Assembly: GCF_964218355.1 (NCBI RefSeq)
Contig: NZ_CAXPMC010000029.1
Coordinates: 124,001-188,000 of the forward strand
Source of the DNA: Ferrovibrio sp964218355
GTDB taxonomy: Bacteria > Pseudomonadota > Alphaproteobacteria > Ferrovibrionales > Ferrovibrionaceae
Reading direction: 5' to 3'
DNA length: 64,000 nucleotides
Made by a program: the position numbers and the translations under genes. Below the pieces are notes generated by a model that saw only the letters and a program-made list of their open reading frames with translations, did not search any database and had not been told where the DNA came from. Positions 1 to 9,886 of this stretch are shown in pieces (position 1 is the stretch's first letter; each line of letters opens with the position of its first letter).

Positions 1-1335
1 ACGCTGCGCGCCATCAGCCGCGGCGAGGCGCGGGTGGTGATCGGCGCCCGCTCGGCCCTGTTCCTGCCCTATGCCGATCTTGGCCTCGTCATCGTCGACG
101 AGGAGCACGACGCCTCCTACAAGCAGGAGGAGGGCGTGATCTACAATGCCCGCGACATGGCGGTGGTGCGCGGCAAGCTGGAGGGTATCGCCGTGGTGCT
201 GGCCTCGGCGACGCCGTCGCTGGAAAGCCTGCACAACGTGGCCCGCCGGCGCTATGCCCATGCGGTGCTGCCGCAGCGCCATGGCGAGGCGCGGCTGCCG
301 GACGTGGCCGTGATCGACATGCGGAAGGAAAAACTGCCGGCGCAGCGTTTCCTGTCGGCGGCGCTGGTGGCCGAGCTGGAACGCAACCTGGCGGCCGGCG
401 AGCAGGCGATGCTGTTCCTGAACCGCCGCGGATATGCGCCGCTGACCCTGTGCGGTGCCTGCGGCCATCGCCTCGAATGCCCGAACTGCTCGGCCTGGCT
501 GGTCGAGCATCGCCGCCATGGCCGCCTGCAATGCCATCATTGCGGCCACCAGCAGCGCCTGCCCGAGGCCTGCCCGGCCTGCGGCGCCGAAGACCATTTC
601 AAGGCCTGCGGCCCCGGCGTCGAGCGGCTGGCCGAAGAAGCCGCCGCCCTGTTCCCCGAGGCCCGGCTGGCCGTGATGGCGTCGGATACGGCGAATACGC
701 CGCAGCAGATCGCCGCGATGCTGGAGCGCATGGAGACCGGTGGGATCGACATCCTGGTCGGCACCCAGATCGTGGCCAAGGGCCATCACTTTCCGCTGCT
801 GACCCTGGTCGGCGTGATCGACGCCGATCTGGGTCTGGCCGGCGGCGATCCGCGCGCCGCCGAGCGCACCCACCAGCTGCTGACCCAGGTGGCCGGCCGC
901 GCCGGCCGTGCCGAACATCCCGGCCGCGTGCTGCTGCAGAGCTTCCTGCCCGAACATCCGGTGATCGCCGCGCTCAGCCGCCATGATGGCGCCGGCTTCA
1001 TCGCCGCCGAGATGGCCGAGCGCCAGCGCGCGCAGATGCCGCCCTTCGGCCGGCTGGCGGCGATCATCGTCAGCGGCGCCGACCAGGCGGCGGTGCAGGC
1101 CGCCGCCCGGCTGCTGGCGCGCACCGCGCCGCCGGGCGATGGCCGGACCCTGCAGGTGCTGGGGCCGGCGCCGGCGCCGCTGCATTACCTGCGCGGCCGC
1201 TTCCGCGAACGCCTGCTGCTGAAGGCGGCGCGGGATGTCGATGTTCCCGCCGTGCTGCGCGAATGGATTTCCAGAACAAAACTACCGTCAGGTGTAAAAC
1301 GCGCCATCGACATCGATCCCTATAGCTTTCTTTAG
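1..1335 (+). CDS. priA: Primosomal protein N' PriA, 3' portion (5' end outside window)
   Basis: PriA is the 3'-to-5' superfamily 2 helicase that reloads the replisome at stalled or repaired forks. The reading frame is open from base 1, so the start and the N-terminal DNA-binding and Walker A parts lie upstream. Visible are the DEAH-type Walker B motif (DEEHDASYKQ) followed by the SASATPS-like motif III region (LASATPSLES). Next is a cysteine-rich zinc-binding insert with eight cysteines in CxxC pairs (CGACGH, CPNCS, CHHCGH, CPACG), and then the motif V/VI region (VGTQIVAKGHHFP and VAGRAGRAEHPG). These are hallmark PriA features. It ends 75 bases before a small lipoprotein gene. In many alphaproteobacteria the ATP synthase operon follows priA, but it does not here. 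Confidence 0.96.
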   Translation, partial: TLRAISRGEARVVIGARSALFLPYADLGLVIVDEEHDASYKQEEGVIYNARDMAVVRGKLEGIAVVLASATPSLESLHNVARRRYAHAVLPQRHGEARLPDVAVIDMRKEKLPAQRFLSAALVAELERNLAAGEQAMLFLNRRGYAPLTLCGACGHRLECPNCSAWLVEHRRHGRLQCHHCGHQQRLPEACPACGAEDHFKACGPGVERLAEEAAALFPEARLAVMASDTANTPQQIAAMLERMETGGIDILVGTQIVAKGHHFPLLTLVGVIDADLGLAGGDPRAAERTHQLLTQVAGRAGRAEHPGRVLLQSFLPEHPVIAALSRHDGAGFIAAEMAERQRAQMPPFGRLAAIIVSGADQAAVQAAARLLARTAPPGDGRTLQVLGPAPAPLHYLRGRFRERLLLKAARDVDVPAVLREWISRTKLPSGVKRAIDIDPYSFL

Positions 1336-1410
1336 GCAGACTGGCTTTAACGGCGTACAAACGATGCCGGGAAGCCCGGCAGGGATGCCGGATCTGGGTC
1401 GGAGGGGAAG

Positions 1411-1815
1411 ATGACGACGCGTTTTGCCGCCAGAATCGCGGCGGTTGCTGTACTGGCCATGCTGCTGCCGCTGGCAGCCTGCGAAGAGAAGAAGACCGCG
1501 CCCGACCAGCGCCATACCGGCCTCAGCAGCTTCCAGAACTTCATCCGCAATACCGGCAGCCTGAAAAGCCTGAACACCTATCTGAAAAAGCGGCCGGAAA
1601 TCCTCTCCGAGGAAAGCCTCGGCGTGATCTATGACGGCGCCCGCACCGAGGGCGAGGTGATGCGCTTCAAGGACAAGCAGCTGGCCAAGGAAATGCTGCC
1701 GGCCCTGCAGGCAGTGCGCCGCCGGCTCGGCGAGACCGAGAACTGCGCCCTGCGCGGCTATTTCATCGCCTGCGGCGAGGACAAGTTCGTCGACGTCTTC
1801 CGCAAGTGGGAGTGA
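1411..1815 (+). CDS. Small lipoprotein of unknown function
   Basis: A 134-residue protein I do not recognise. It starts with positive residues and a hydrophobic stretch ending in a lipobox (LAAC, lipid-modified Cys24), so it is probably a lipoprotein anchored in the cell envelope. The mature part is charged and mostly helical-looking, and has two further cysteines near the C terminus (NCALRGYFIACGE) that could form a disulfide in the periplasm. The ATG is preceded by a good ribosome binding site (GGAGGGG). It is on the same strand as priA with a 75-base gap, so it may have its own promoter. No function is inferred. Confidence 0.75.
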   Translation: MTTRFAARIAAVAVLAMLLPLAACEEKKTAPDQRHTGLSSFQNFIRNTGSLKSLNTYLKKRPEILSEESLGVIYDGARTEGEVMRFKDKQLAKEMLPALQAVRRRLGETENCALRGYFIACGEDKFVDVFRKWE

Positions 1816-1837
1816 CGCCGCGGTTCTGACCGCGTGG

Positions 1838-2086
1838 CTACATCCACCAGCCGCGGGTAATGGCGATGATCGCCACCAGGCTCAGCGGCGCCAGCGCCAG
1901 CGCCGTCCAGAAGATCACCGCCGGCGTCCACAGGATCGCCAGCAAAGCCAGCACCATCAGCACGTTCAGGGCCAGCAGCGAGGCGGCGGCTGCCGGCGTC
2001 TCGCGCTCGAAGCGGGCGAAGCGCCGTGGCCCTGCCGGTGGGATGGCCGGGGGCGGGGCGATGTCGTCGGCGGTGAAATCGGTCAT
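1838..2086 (-). CDS. Small two-helix membrane protein, hypothetical
   Basis: An 82-residue protein. The first half is Pro/Ala-rich and charged (MTDFTADDIAPPPAIPP), then come two hydrophobic segments at about residues 37-56 and 58-76 separated by a proline-containing turn. It ends RGWWM. The frame stays open further upstream, but the start at 2086 is preferred because the upstream extension is Pro/Gly-rich with no family resemblance. It converges on the priA-linked lipoprotein gene. No domain is recognised; it is a likely inner-membrane protein. Confidence 0.6.
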   Translation of the reverse strand: MTDFTADDIAPPPAIPPAGPRRFARFERETPAAAASLLALNVLMVLALLAILWTPAVIFWTALALAPLSLVAIIAITRGWWM

Positions 2087-2227
2087 GGCAGGCTGTCCGG
2101 CGCGGTCGGGGGCGTTCAGGGTCTGCCTGGACAGATAGCGGGCCGGCCCCGCCCGGTCAGCCGGCGGATTGCCGCAGGGCAGATTGCCGCAGGGTGGCAC
2201 TGGCGGATGGCGCTGGCGGAGCGGCGC

Positions 2228-2632
2228 CTAGATTTCGGCGAAAATCTCCAGCAGGTTGCCGTCCGGATCGCGGAAAAACAGGGTGCGGTGCCCGAAGGGC
2301 TGGTCGGTGGGCGGCGCGACCAGCGGAATGCCCTGCCGCGTCAGGGCCTCGGCACAGCGGTCGACATCCGGAATTCCGACCCGGAAAGCCAGCTGCAGCG
2401 CCGCACTGCCGGCCGGCACCGGCCGGTCGTCGCGGGTCAGGCCGGGAACCGCCAGTGCCAGGGTGTTGCCCCCCACCCGGTATTCGAGCCAGCGCGGCGA
2501 CAGTTCGCGCAGCAATGCGAAGCCGAGAACATCCTCGTAGAAGCGTCGCATCGCCGCCAGGTCGCGCACGAAGATCACCGTGTAGTCGATGGCGCGGATG
2601 GCGCGGAAGGGCGATGCCGCGTCCGACGGCAT
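2228..2632 (-). CDS. VOC-superfamily (glyoxalase-like) protein
   Basis: A 134-residue single VOC-fold protein. It shows the typical opening (IDYTVIFVRDLAAMRRFYED, with the VLGF turn following) and the closing metal-site strand (FRDPDGNLLEIF), in which the Glu is a usual metal ligand. Members of this superfamily include dioxygenases, glyoxalases and antibiotic-binding proteins; the substrate cannot be read from sequence. The ATG at 2632 lies one base from the stop codon of the upstream dehydrogenase gene, so the two are probably translationally coupled. It is the last gene of the long minus-strand run that carries the peptide importer. Confidence 0.82.
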   Translation of the reverse strand: MPSDAASPFRAIRAIDYTVIFVRDLAAMRRFYEDVLGFALLRELSPRWLEYRVGGNTLALAVPGLTRDDRPVPAGSAALQLAFRVGIPDVDRCAEALTRQGIPLVAPPTDQPFGHRTLFFRDPDGNLLEIFAEI

Positions 2633-2633
2633 C

Positions 2634-3563
2634 TCAGTAGCCCCGGCTGTAATCCACCAGCCGCAGGATCGGCTGGCCGGCCTGCAGCCGGCGGATATTG
2701 TCGACGATCTGCGGCGCCACCTGGGCCGGGATGCTGTCGGCGGCATTATGCGGCGTCACCGTCACCTTCGGATGGGTCCAGAAGGGATGGCCCTCGCGCA
2801 GCGGTTCCTCGTTGAACACATCCAGCGTGGCACCCGACAGCCAGTCGCTGTCCAGCGCATGCAGCAGGTCGTCATCCACCACATGGCCGCCGCGGGCCGC
2901 ATTGATCACATAGGCACCGCGCGGCAGCAGCGACAGGGTGCGCCGGCAGATGATGCCGCGGGTGGCCGGTGTCAGCGGCAGCAGGCAGACCAGCACGTTG
3001 CAGATGCGCAGGAAACCGTCGAGATGTTCGTCGCCATGGAAGCTGGTGACGCCGTCGACGGCTTTCAGGCCGCGGCTCCAGCCGGCGACCTGGAAGCCGA
3101 AATCGACCAGCTTCTTCGCCGCGTGGCAGCCCAGCGTGCCCATGCCCATGATGCCGACCACCCGTTCGGACGCCGCCACCGGCGGCAGCCACTGCCATCT
3201 GCCGCTGCGCTGGTTCTGCTGCATGGCGGCGACCTGGCGGTGGAAATGCAGCACATGCAGCAGCACGTATTCGGTCATGCCGATGGTCAGGTTGCCATCG
3301 ACCACCCGGGCCAGCGGCACGTGGCGCGGGATATTGGGATCGGCGAGGATGCCATCGACGCCGGCGCCGAAACTCTGCATCAGCTTCAGGTTCGGCAGCG
3401 AGGGCAGCAGGCCGGCCGGCGGTTTCCAGACCAGGGCCACGTCGATATCGGCCGGATCGCCCATGTCGGGCCACAGCCGGATGTCGAGATCGGGCGCCAG
3501 TGCGCGGATCGCCGCGCCCCAGTCGGCAACCGGGTGGGTGGGGGAATAGATCAGCAGGGCCAT
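2634..3563 (-). CDS. D-isomer-specific 2-hydroxyacid dehydrogenase (GhrA-like)
   Basis: A 309-residue NAD(P)H-dependent dehydrogenase resembling glyoxylate/hydroxypyruvate reductase A. The nucleotide-binding Rossmann motif is visible (GIMGMGTLG, around residue 145). The catalytic Arg lies in INAARGG, the Glu in DVFNEEPL and the His in VTPHNAA, all in the expected order. Length fits the GhrA subfamily, which lacks extra C-terminal domains. It lies directly downstream of the YejF-like ATPase gene (23-base gap) and upstream of a VOC gene. The exact substrate (glyoxylate, hydroxypyruvate or another 2-ketoacid) is not determined. Confidence 0.88.
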   Translation of the reverse strand: MALLIYSPTHPVADWGAAIRALAPDLDIRLWPDMGDPADIDVALVWKPPAGLLPSLPNLKLMQSFGAGVDGILADPNIPRHVPLARVVDGNLTIGMTEYVLLHVLHFHRQVAAMQQNQRSGRWQWLPPVAASERVVGIMGMGTLGCHAAKKLVDFGFQVAGWSRGLKAVDGVTSFHGDEHLDGFLRICNVLVCLLPLTPATRGIICRRTLSLLPRGAYVINAARGGHVVDDDLLHALDSDWLSGATLDVFNEEPLREGHPFWTHPKVTVTPHNAADSIPAQVAPQIVDNIRRLQAGQPILRLVDYSRGY

Positions 3564-3586
3564 GGCGGAACCGGAATCGGATGAAC

Positions 3587-5236
<1,650 letters not shown>

Positions 5237-5241
5237 GGCGG

Positions 5242-6270
5242 TTACCGGAAGGTCTTGCGCGGATCGAAGGCGTCGCGCACCGCCTCGCCGACGAAGATCA
5301 GCAGGCTCAGCATGATCGCCAGCACGGCAAAGGCGGTGATGCCGAGCCACGGCGCCTGGATGTTGGTCTTGCCCTGGCTGAGCAGTTCGCCCAGCGATGG
5401 CGAGCCGGGCGGCAGGCCGAAGCCGAGGAAGTCGAGCGAGGTCAGCGTGGTGATCGAGCCGGTCAGGATGAACGGCATCAGGGTCAGGCTGGCCACCATG
5501 GCGTTGGGCAGCAGGTGGCGGGCCATGATCGCCGCATCGGAGACGCCGAGCGCGCGGGCGGCGCGCACATAGCCGAAATTGCGGGCCCGCAGGAATTCCG
5601 CGCGCACCACGCCGACCAGCGACATCCACGAGAACAGCAGCATGATGCCGAGCAGCCACCAGAAATTCGGCTGCACGATCGAGGCGAGGATGATCAGCAG
5701 GTAGAGCACCGGTAGGCCGGACCAGATCTCGATGAACCGCTGGAACAGCAGGTCGGTCAGGCCGCCGAAATAGCCCTGCACGGCGCCGGCCGCCACCCCG
5801 ATCACCGAGCTGACCGCGGTGAGGATCAGGCCGAACAGCACCGAGATGCGGAAGCCGTAGATCAGCCGCGCCAGCACGTCGCGGCCCTGGTCGTCGGTGC
5901 CCAGCCAGTTCTCGGCCGAGGGCGGCGCCGGTGCCGGGCGGCCGAGATCGTAGTTGATGGTGCGGTAGCTGTAGCGGATCGGCGGCCACAGCATCCAGCC
6001 GTCCTTTTCGGCGATCAGCTCCTGCACGAAGGGGTCGCGGTATTTCGCCTCGGTTTCGAAATCGCCGCCGAAGGTGGTCTCGGGATAGGCCCTGAAGACC
6101 GGGAAATAATACTGCCCGTCATAGCGCAGCAGCAGGGGCGCGTCGTTGGCGACCAGTTCGGCGAACAGGCTGACCACGAACAGCAGGGCGAAGATCCACA
6201 GCGACCAGTAGCCGCGGCGGTTGCGGCGGAAATTCTGCCAGCGGCGGGTATTCAGCGGGCTCATCTGCAT
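5242..6270 (-). CDS. yejE: Peptide/microcin ABC transporter permease YejE-like
   Basis: A 342-residue inner-membrane permease of the peptide-import (OppC/DppC) family. It has an N-terminal transmembrane helix at about residues 20-42, then a long periplasmic segment rich in aromatic residues characteristic of YejE (YDGQYYFPVF and YSYRTINYDLGRP). The core of membrane helices contains the family loop that docks on the ATPase (EFLRARNFGYVRAARALGVS). The start at 6270 lies two bases from the stop codon of yejB. It forms the channel together with the yejB product. Confidence 0.93.
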   Translation of the reverse strand: MQMSPLNTRRWQNFRRNRRGYWSLWIFALLFVVSLFAELVANDAPLLLRYDGQYYFPVFRAYPETTFGGDFETEAKYRDPFVQELIAEKDGWMLWPPIRYSYRTINYDLGRPAPAPPSAENWLGTDDQGRDVLARLIYGFRISVLFGLILTAVSSVIGVAAGAVQGYFGGLTDLLFQRFIEIWSGLPVLYLLIILASIVQPNFWWLLGIMLLFSWMSLVGVVRAEFLRARNFGYVRAARALGVSDAAIMARHLLPNAMVASLTLMPFILTGSITTLTSLDFLGFGLPPGSPSLGELLSQGKTNIQAPWLGITAFAVLAIMLSLLIFVGEAVRDAFDPRKTFR

Positions 6271-6272
6271 CG

Positions 6273-7385
6273 TCAGGCCTTCCGGCTCTCGAAATCGATG
6301 CGCGGATCGACCGCCACATAGGTCAGGTCGGAAATCAGCCCGACGATCAGGCCGAGCAGGGTGAAGATGAACAGGGCGCCGAACATGATCGGATAGTCGC
6401 GTTTCAGCGCCGCCTCGAAACCGAGCAGCCCGAGGCCGTCCAGCGAGAAGATCACCTCGATCAGCAGCGACGAGGTGAACAGGATGCTGATGAAGGCGCC
6501 GGGAAAGCCGGCGATCACGATCAGCATGGCGTTGCGGAAGACATGGCCGTACAGCACCCGGCGCTCGCTGAGGCCCTTGGCCCGGGCGGTCAGCACATAC
6601 AGCTTGTTGATCTCGTCGAGGAAGGAATTCTTGGTCAGCATGGTCAGGCCGGCGAAACCGCCGATCACCATGGCGGTCACCGGCAGCACCATGTGCCACA
6701 GATAGTCGGCGATCTTTTCCGGCCAGGGCAGGGCGCCCCAGTTGTCGGACACCAGGCCGCGCAGCGGAAACCACTGCACGAAGCTGCCGCCGGCGAACAG
6801 AACCACCAGCAGCACGGCGAACAGGAAGGCCGGGATGGCATAGCCGACCGCCAGCACGGCCGAGGTCCAGACATCGAAGCGGCTGCCGTCGCGCACCGCC
6901 TTGGCGATGCCCAGCGGAATCGAGATCGCATAGACCAGCAAGGTGGTCCACAGGCCGAGCGAGATCGACACCGGCAGTTTCTCGACGATCAGCTCCACCA
7001 CCGGCCGGCCCTTGAAATAGCTGTCGCCGAAATCGAAGCGCACGTAATTGCCCAGCATCAGCAGGAAGCGTTCATGGGCCGGGCGGTCGAAGCCGAACTG
7101 TTTCTCCAGCTTGCGGATGAAATCCGGATCGAGGCCCTGGGCACCGCGGTATTTGCTGGTCACGCTGCCGGCTGCGGCCGCGGCGGCCCCGGCTGCCGGG
7201 CCGGCCTCGCCGCCGGTATTGCCGGAGACCCGCGCGGTCACATCGGCGGCGGTGCCGGTCACCTGGGCGATCACCTGTTCGACCGGCCCGCCCGGGGCGA
7301 ACTGGATGACGGCGAAATTGATCACCATGATGCCGAGCAGGGTGGGGATGATCAGCAGCAGGCGGCGGGCGATATAGGCAAGCAT
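6273..7385 (-). CDS. yejB: Peptide/microcin ABC transporter permease YejB-like
   Basis: A 370-residue permease of the OppB/DppB type. It begins with the classical helix (MLAYIARRLLLIIPTLLGIM) and the FAPGGPVEQ motif. It then carries an Ala/Gly-rich periplasmic insert (about residues 45-75) that is longer than in most relatives, and ends with five predicted membrane helices and the EAA-type docking loop (TARAKGLSERRVLYGHVFRN). The gene sits 11 bases after the binding-protein gene and directly before yejE. Role: one half of the membrane channel for peptide uptake. Confidence 0.93.
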   Translation of the reverse strand: MLAYIARRLLLIIPTLLGIMVINFAVIQFAPGGPVEQVIAQVTGTAADVTARVSGNTGGEAGPAAGAAAAAAGSVTSKYRGAQGLDPDFIRKLEKQFGFDRPAHERFLLMLGNYVRFDFGDSYFKGRPVVELIVEKLPVSISLGLWTTLLVYAISIPLGIAKAVRDGSRFDVWTSAVLAVGYAIPAFLFAVLLVVLFAGGSFVQWFPLRGLVSDNWGALPWPEKIADYLWHMVLPVTAMVIGGFAGLTMLTKNSFLDEINKLYVLTARAKGLSERRVLYGHVFRNAMLIVIAGFPGAFISILFTSSLLIEVIFSLDGLGLLGFEAALKRDYPIMFGALFIFTLLGLIVGLISDLTYVAVDPRIDFESRKA

Positions 7386-7396
7386 GGCTCAGTCTC

Positions 7397-9244
7397 TCAT
7401 CTTTGCCGCGGCAGATTCAACGCCTTGTCCTGCGCCGGATCGAGCCACCAGGTCTCCAGCAGGCCGACGGCATAGTCGGGCTTGGTGGCGGGGCGCCGGA
7501 AGCGGTCCCACCAGGCCAGCTTCACCGTGCCGCTGTACCAGTTCGGCACCACATACCAGCCCCACATCAGCACGCGGTCGAGTGCCCGGGTCGCCGCCCG
7601 CAGCTCCTCGCGGCTTTTCGCCGTCACGATATGCTCGACCAGGTCGTCGACCGCCGGGTCGCGGATGCCGGAAAGATTGTAGCTGCCCACGGTGGCGGCG
7701 CTGGCCGAGGACCAGAAGTTGCGCTGCTCGACCCCGGGGGTCAGCGGCTGGGCGAAGCGGCGGCCGACCACGTCGAAATCGAAACTGCGCATGCGGTTCT
7801 CGAAGGCGGTGATGTCGACGATGCGGATGGTGGGGCGGATGCCGATCAGTTCGAGATTGCGCATGAAGGGCAGCACGATGCGCTGGAAACCGGGCTCGTA
7901 GAGCAGGAATTCCAGCTCGAAGGGCCGGCCTTCCGCATCTGCCAGCCGGCCATCCTTCACCTGCCAGCCGGCTTCGCGCAGCAGCGCCTGGGCCCGCATC
8001 AGGTTGGCGCGGTTGCGGCCGGAGCCATCGGCCACCGGCGGCCGGTATTCGGTGGTGAACACCTCCGGCGGAATCCGGCCGCGCCAGGGTTCCAGCAGAG
8101 CCAGCTCGGCCGGCGAGGGCAGGCCCTCGGCGGCGAGGTCGGAATTCTCGAACATCGAGCGGGTGCGCTTGTACAGCCCGTAGAACAGCGTCTTGTTCAT
8201 CCACTCGAAATCATAGGCAAGGTTGATCGCCTGCCGCACCCGCGGATCGGCCAGCTGCGGCCTGCGGCTGTTGAGGAACCAGGCCTGCACGCCCGACGGC
8301 GTGCCGTCCTTCAGCACCTCGCGTTTGATCTTTCCCGCATCGAAGGCCGGCTTGCCCCTGTAGCCGGTGGCCCAGACGCGGGCGGTGATCTCCTCGCGGT
8401 AATCGTATTCGCCGGCGAAGAAAGCCTCCACCGCGATATCGCGGTCGCGGTAGTAATCCTCGCGGATCCAGTCGAAATTATACTGACCGCGATGGGCCGG
8501 CAGGTCGCGGCCCCACCAGTCCGGCTTGCGTTCAAAGACGATGCTGCGGCCGGCATCGACCCGGGCGATGCGGTAGGGTCCGGAACTGGGCGGCGGCGCG
8601 ATCACCGGGCTGGCGAAATCGCGGCCGGCAAACCAGGCTTTCTGCATGATCGGCAGGCCGGCGACGATCAGCGACAGGTCGCGCCGGCTTTCGGTTTCGG
8701 CAAAGCGGAAGACGACGCGCTGCGCACCCTCGGCCTCGGCCGAGACGACGTCGCGCAGGATCAGCTGGTAGAGCGGATGGCCGTCCTTCTTTACGGCATC
8801 CAGCGTGAAGACGACATCCGCGGCCGTGATCGGGCTGCCGTCGTCCCAGCGCGCGCGGGGATCGATGTTGAAGGCGACCCAGCCATGGTCGTCGGGCAGT
8901 TCGGCGCTGGCGGCGATCGAGCCGTAGACGGCATCCGGCTCGTCCAGCGCCCGGCTCATCAGGCTTTCATAGGCCAGCGACAGATCCTGCGCCATCACGC
9001 CTTTCAGGATCAGCGGATTGAGGTTGTCGAAACTGTCGAGCTGCCAGGCGCGCAGCTCGCCGCCCTTCGGTGCGGCGGGATTGACATAGTCGAAATGCCG
9101 GAAGTCCGGCGGGTATTTCAGGTCGCCGAAGGCCGACAGGCCATGGCGCCGCGCGGGGGCATCGGCCGCGCCGGCCGGTGCCGCCGGCAGGCCGGCCAGC
9201 AGCAGGGCGGCCAGCAGCAGCGCTATGCCCCGCCGCCGCCTCAC
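7397..9244 (-). CDS. yejA: Extracellular solute-binding protein, YejA-like (copy 1)
   Basis: A 615-residue periplasmic binding protein of the SBP family 5 (peptide/nickel) type. A GTG start at 9244 overlaps the stop codon of the upstream GNAT gene (GTGA) and gives an Arg-rich n-region, a Leu/Ala-rich h-region and an AGAA cleavage site, so it is exported. Diagnostic YejA features follow: HGLSAFGDLKYPPDF, AAPKGGEL near the N terminus, and the conserved DSFDNLNP. It should capture peptides for the YejBEF channel. A second paralogous binding protein (9887-11698) precedes it in the same operon, so one channel may serve two receptors. Confidence 0.92.
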   Translation of the reverse strand: MRRRRGIALLLAALLLAGLPAAPAGAADAPARRHGLSAFGDLKYPPDFRHFDYVNPAAPKGGELRAWQLDSFDNLNPLILKGVMAQDLSLAYESLMSRALDEPDAVYGSIAASAELPDDHGWVAFNIDPRARWDDGSPITAADVVFTLDAVKKDGHPLYQLILRDVVSAEAEGAQRVVFRFAETESRRDLSLIVAGLPIMQKAWFAGRDFASPVIAPPPSSGPYRIARVDAGRSIVFERKPDWWGRDLPAHRGQYNFDWIREDYYRDRDIAVEAFFAGEYDYREEITARVWATGYRGKPAFDAGKIKREVLKDGTPSGVQAWFLNSRRPQLADPRVRQAINLAYDFEWMNKTLFYGLYKRTRSMFENSDLAAEGLPSPAELALLEPWRGRIPPEVFTTEYRPPVADGSGRNRANLMRAQALLREAGWQVKDGRLADAEGRPFELEFLLYEPGFQRIVLPFMRNLELIGIRPTIRIVDITAFENRMRSFDFDVVGRRFAQPLTPGVEQRNFWSSASAATVGSYNLSGIRDPAVDDLVEHIVTAKSREELRAATRALDRVLMWGWYVVPNWYSGTVKLAWWDRFRRPATKPDYAVGLLETWWLDPAQDKALNLPRQR

Positions 9245-9861
9245 GCCGGCCGGTCCGCCATCTTGCCGGCAGGCGGGTTGTCGATGCGGAAGCGCAGATG
9301 CGCCTTCACCGCCGGCCATTCGCCCGGCAGGATGCTGTAGACGCAGGTATCGCGCAGGGTGCCGTTGCCGGCCACCTGGTGGTTGCGCAGGATGCCGTCC
9401 AGCCTGGCCCCCAGCCGTTCGATCGCCTGGCGGCTCTGGCGGTTGAAGAAATGGGTGCGGAATTCGACGGCGATGCAGCCGAGCCGCTCGAAGGCATGCT
9501 CCAGCAGCAGCAGCTTGGCCCGGCTGTTGAGCGACGAGCGCTGCACGGATTTGCGGTACCAGGTCGAACCGATCTCGACGCGGCGGTTGGCGGCATCGAT
9601 ATTCATGTATGTGGTCATGCCGACTGCCCGGCCGCTGGCGGCATCGATCACCGCAAACGGCAGCATGCTGCCCTGCTGCTGCAGGCCCAGCCGCCGCGTG
9701 ATCTCGGCGGCCATCTTCTCCGGCGCCGGGATCGCCGTGTACCACAGTTTCCACAAGTCGCCGTCCTGCACGGCGGCGACCAGGTCGGCGGCATGGGCGG
9801 GCGTCAGCGGCACCAGGGCAACATGGTCGTCCTGCAGGGTGACGGGATCTGGCCAGGGCAT
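9241..9861 (-). CDS. GNAT family N-acetyltransferase (RimJ/RimL-like)
   Basis: A 206-residue acetyltransferase. It opens as RimL relatives do (LVPLTPAHAADL), with the acetyl-CoA-binding region around GSTWYRKSVQ and the C-terminal strand-helix element (VEFRTHFFNRQSRQAIERLG). The start at 9861 follows a possible GAGAG ribosome site. The gene is inserted between the two binding-protein genes and its stop overlaps the GTG of the next gene by four bases, so it is an integral part of the transporter operon. RimL-type and MccE-type GNATs acetylate the amino group of processed microcin C aminoacyl-sulfamoyl adenylates. A detoxifying role for imported peptide-nucleotides is therefore an attractive but untested inference. 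Confidence 0.85.
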   Translation of the reverse strand: MPWPDPVTLQDDHVALVPLTPAHAADLVAAVQDGDLWKLWYTAIPAPEKMAAEITRRLGLQQQGSMLPFAVIDAASGRAVGMTTYMNIDAANRRVEIGSTWYRKSVQRSSLNSRAKLLLLEHAFERLGCIAVEFRTHFFNRQSRQAIERLGARLDGILRNHQVAGNGTLRDTCVYSILPGEWPAVKAHLRFRIDNPPAGKMADRPA

Positions 9862-9886
9862 CGGAACTCTCTCGTGTCGGGATCTG

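Noticed and set aside
1336..1410. Possible promoter between priA and the lipoprotein gene
   Set aside because: No hexamer pair with acceptable spacing could be recognised.
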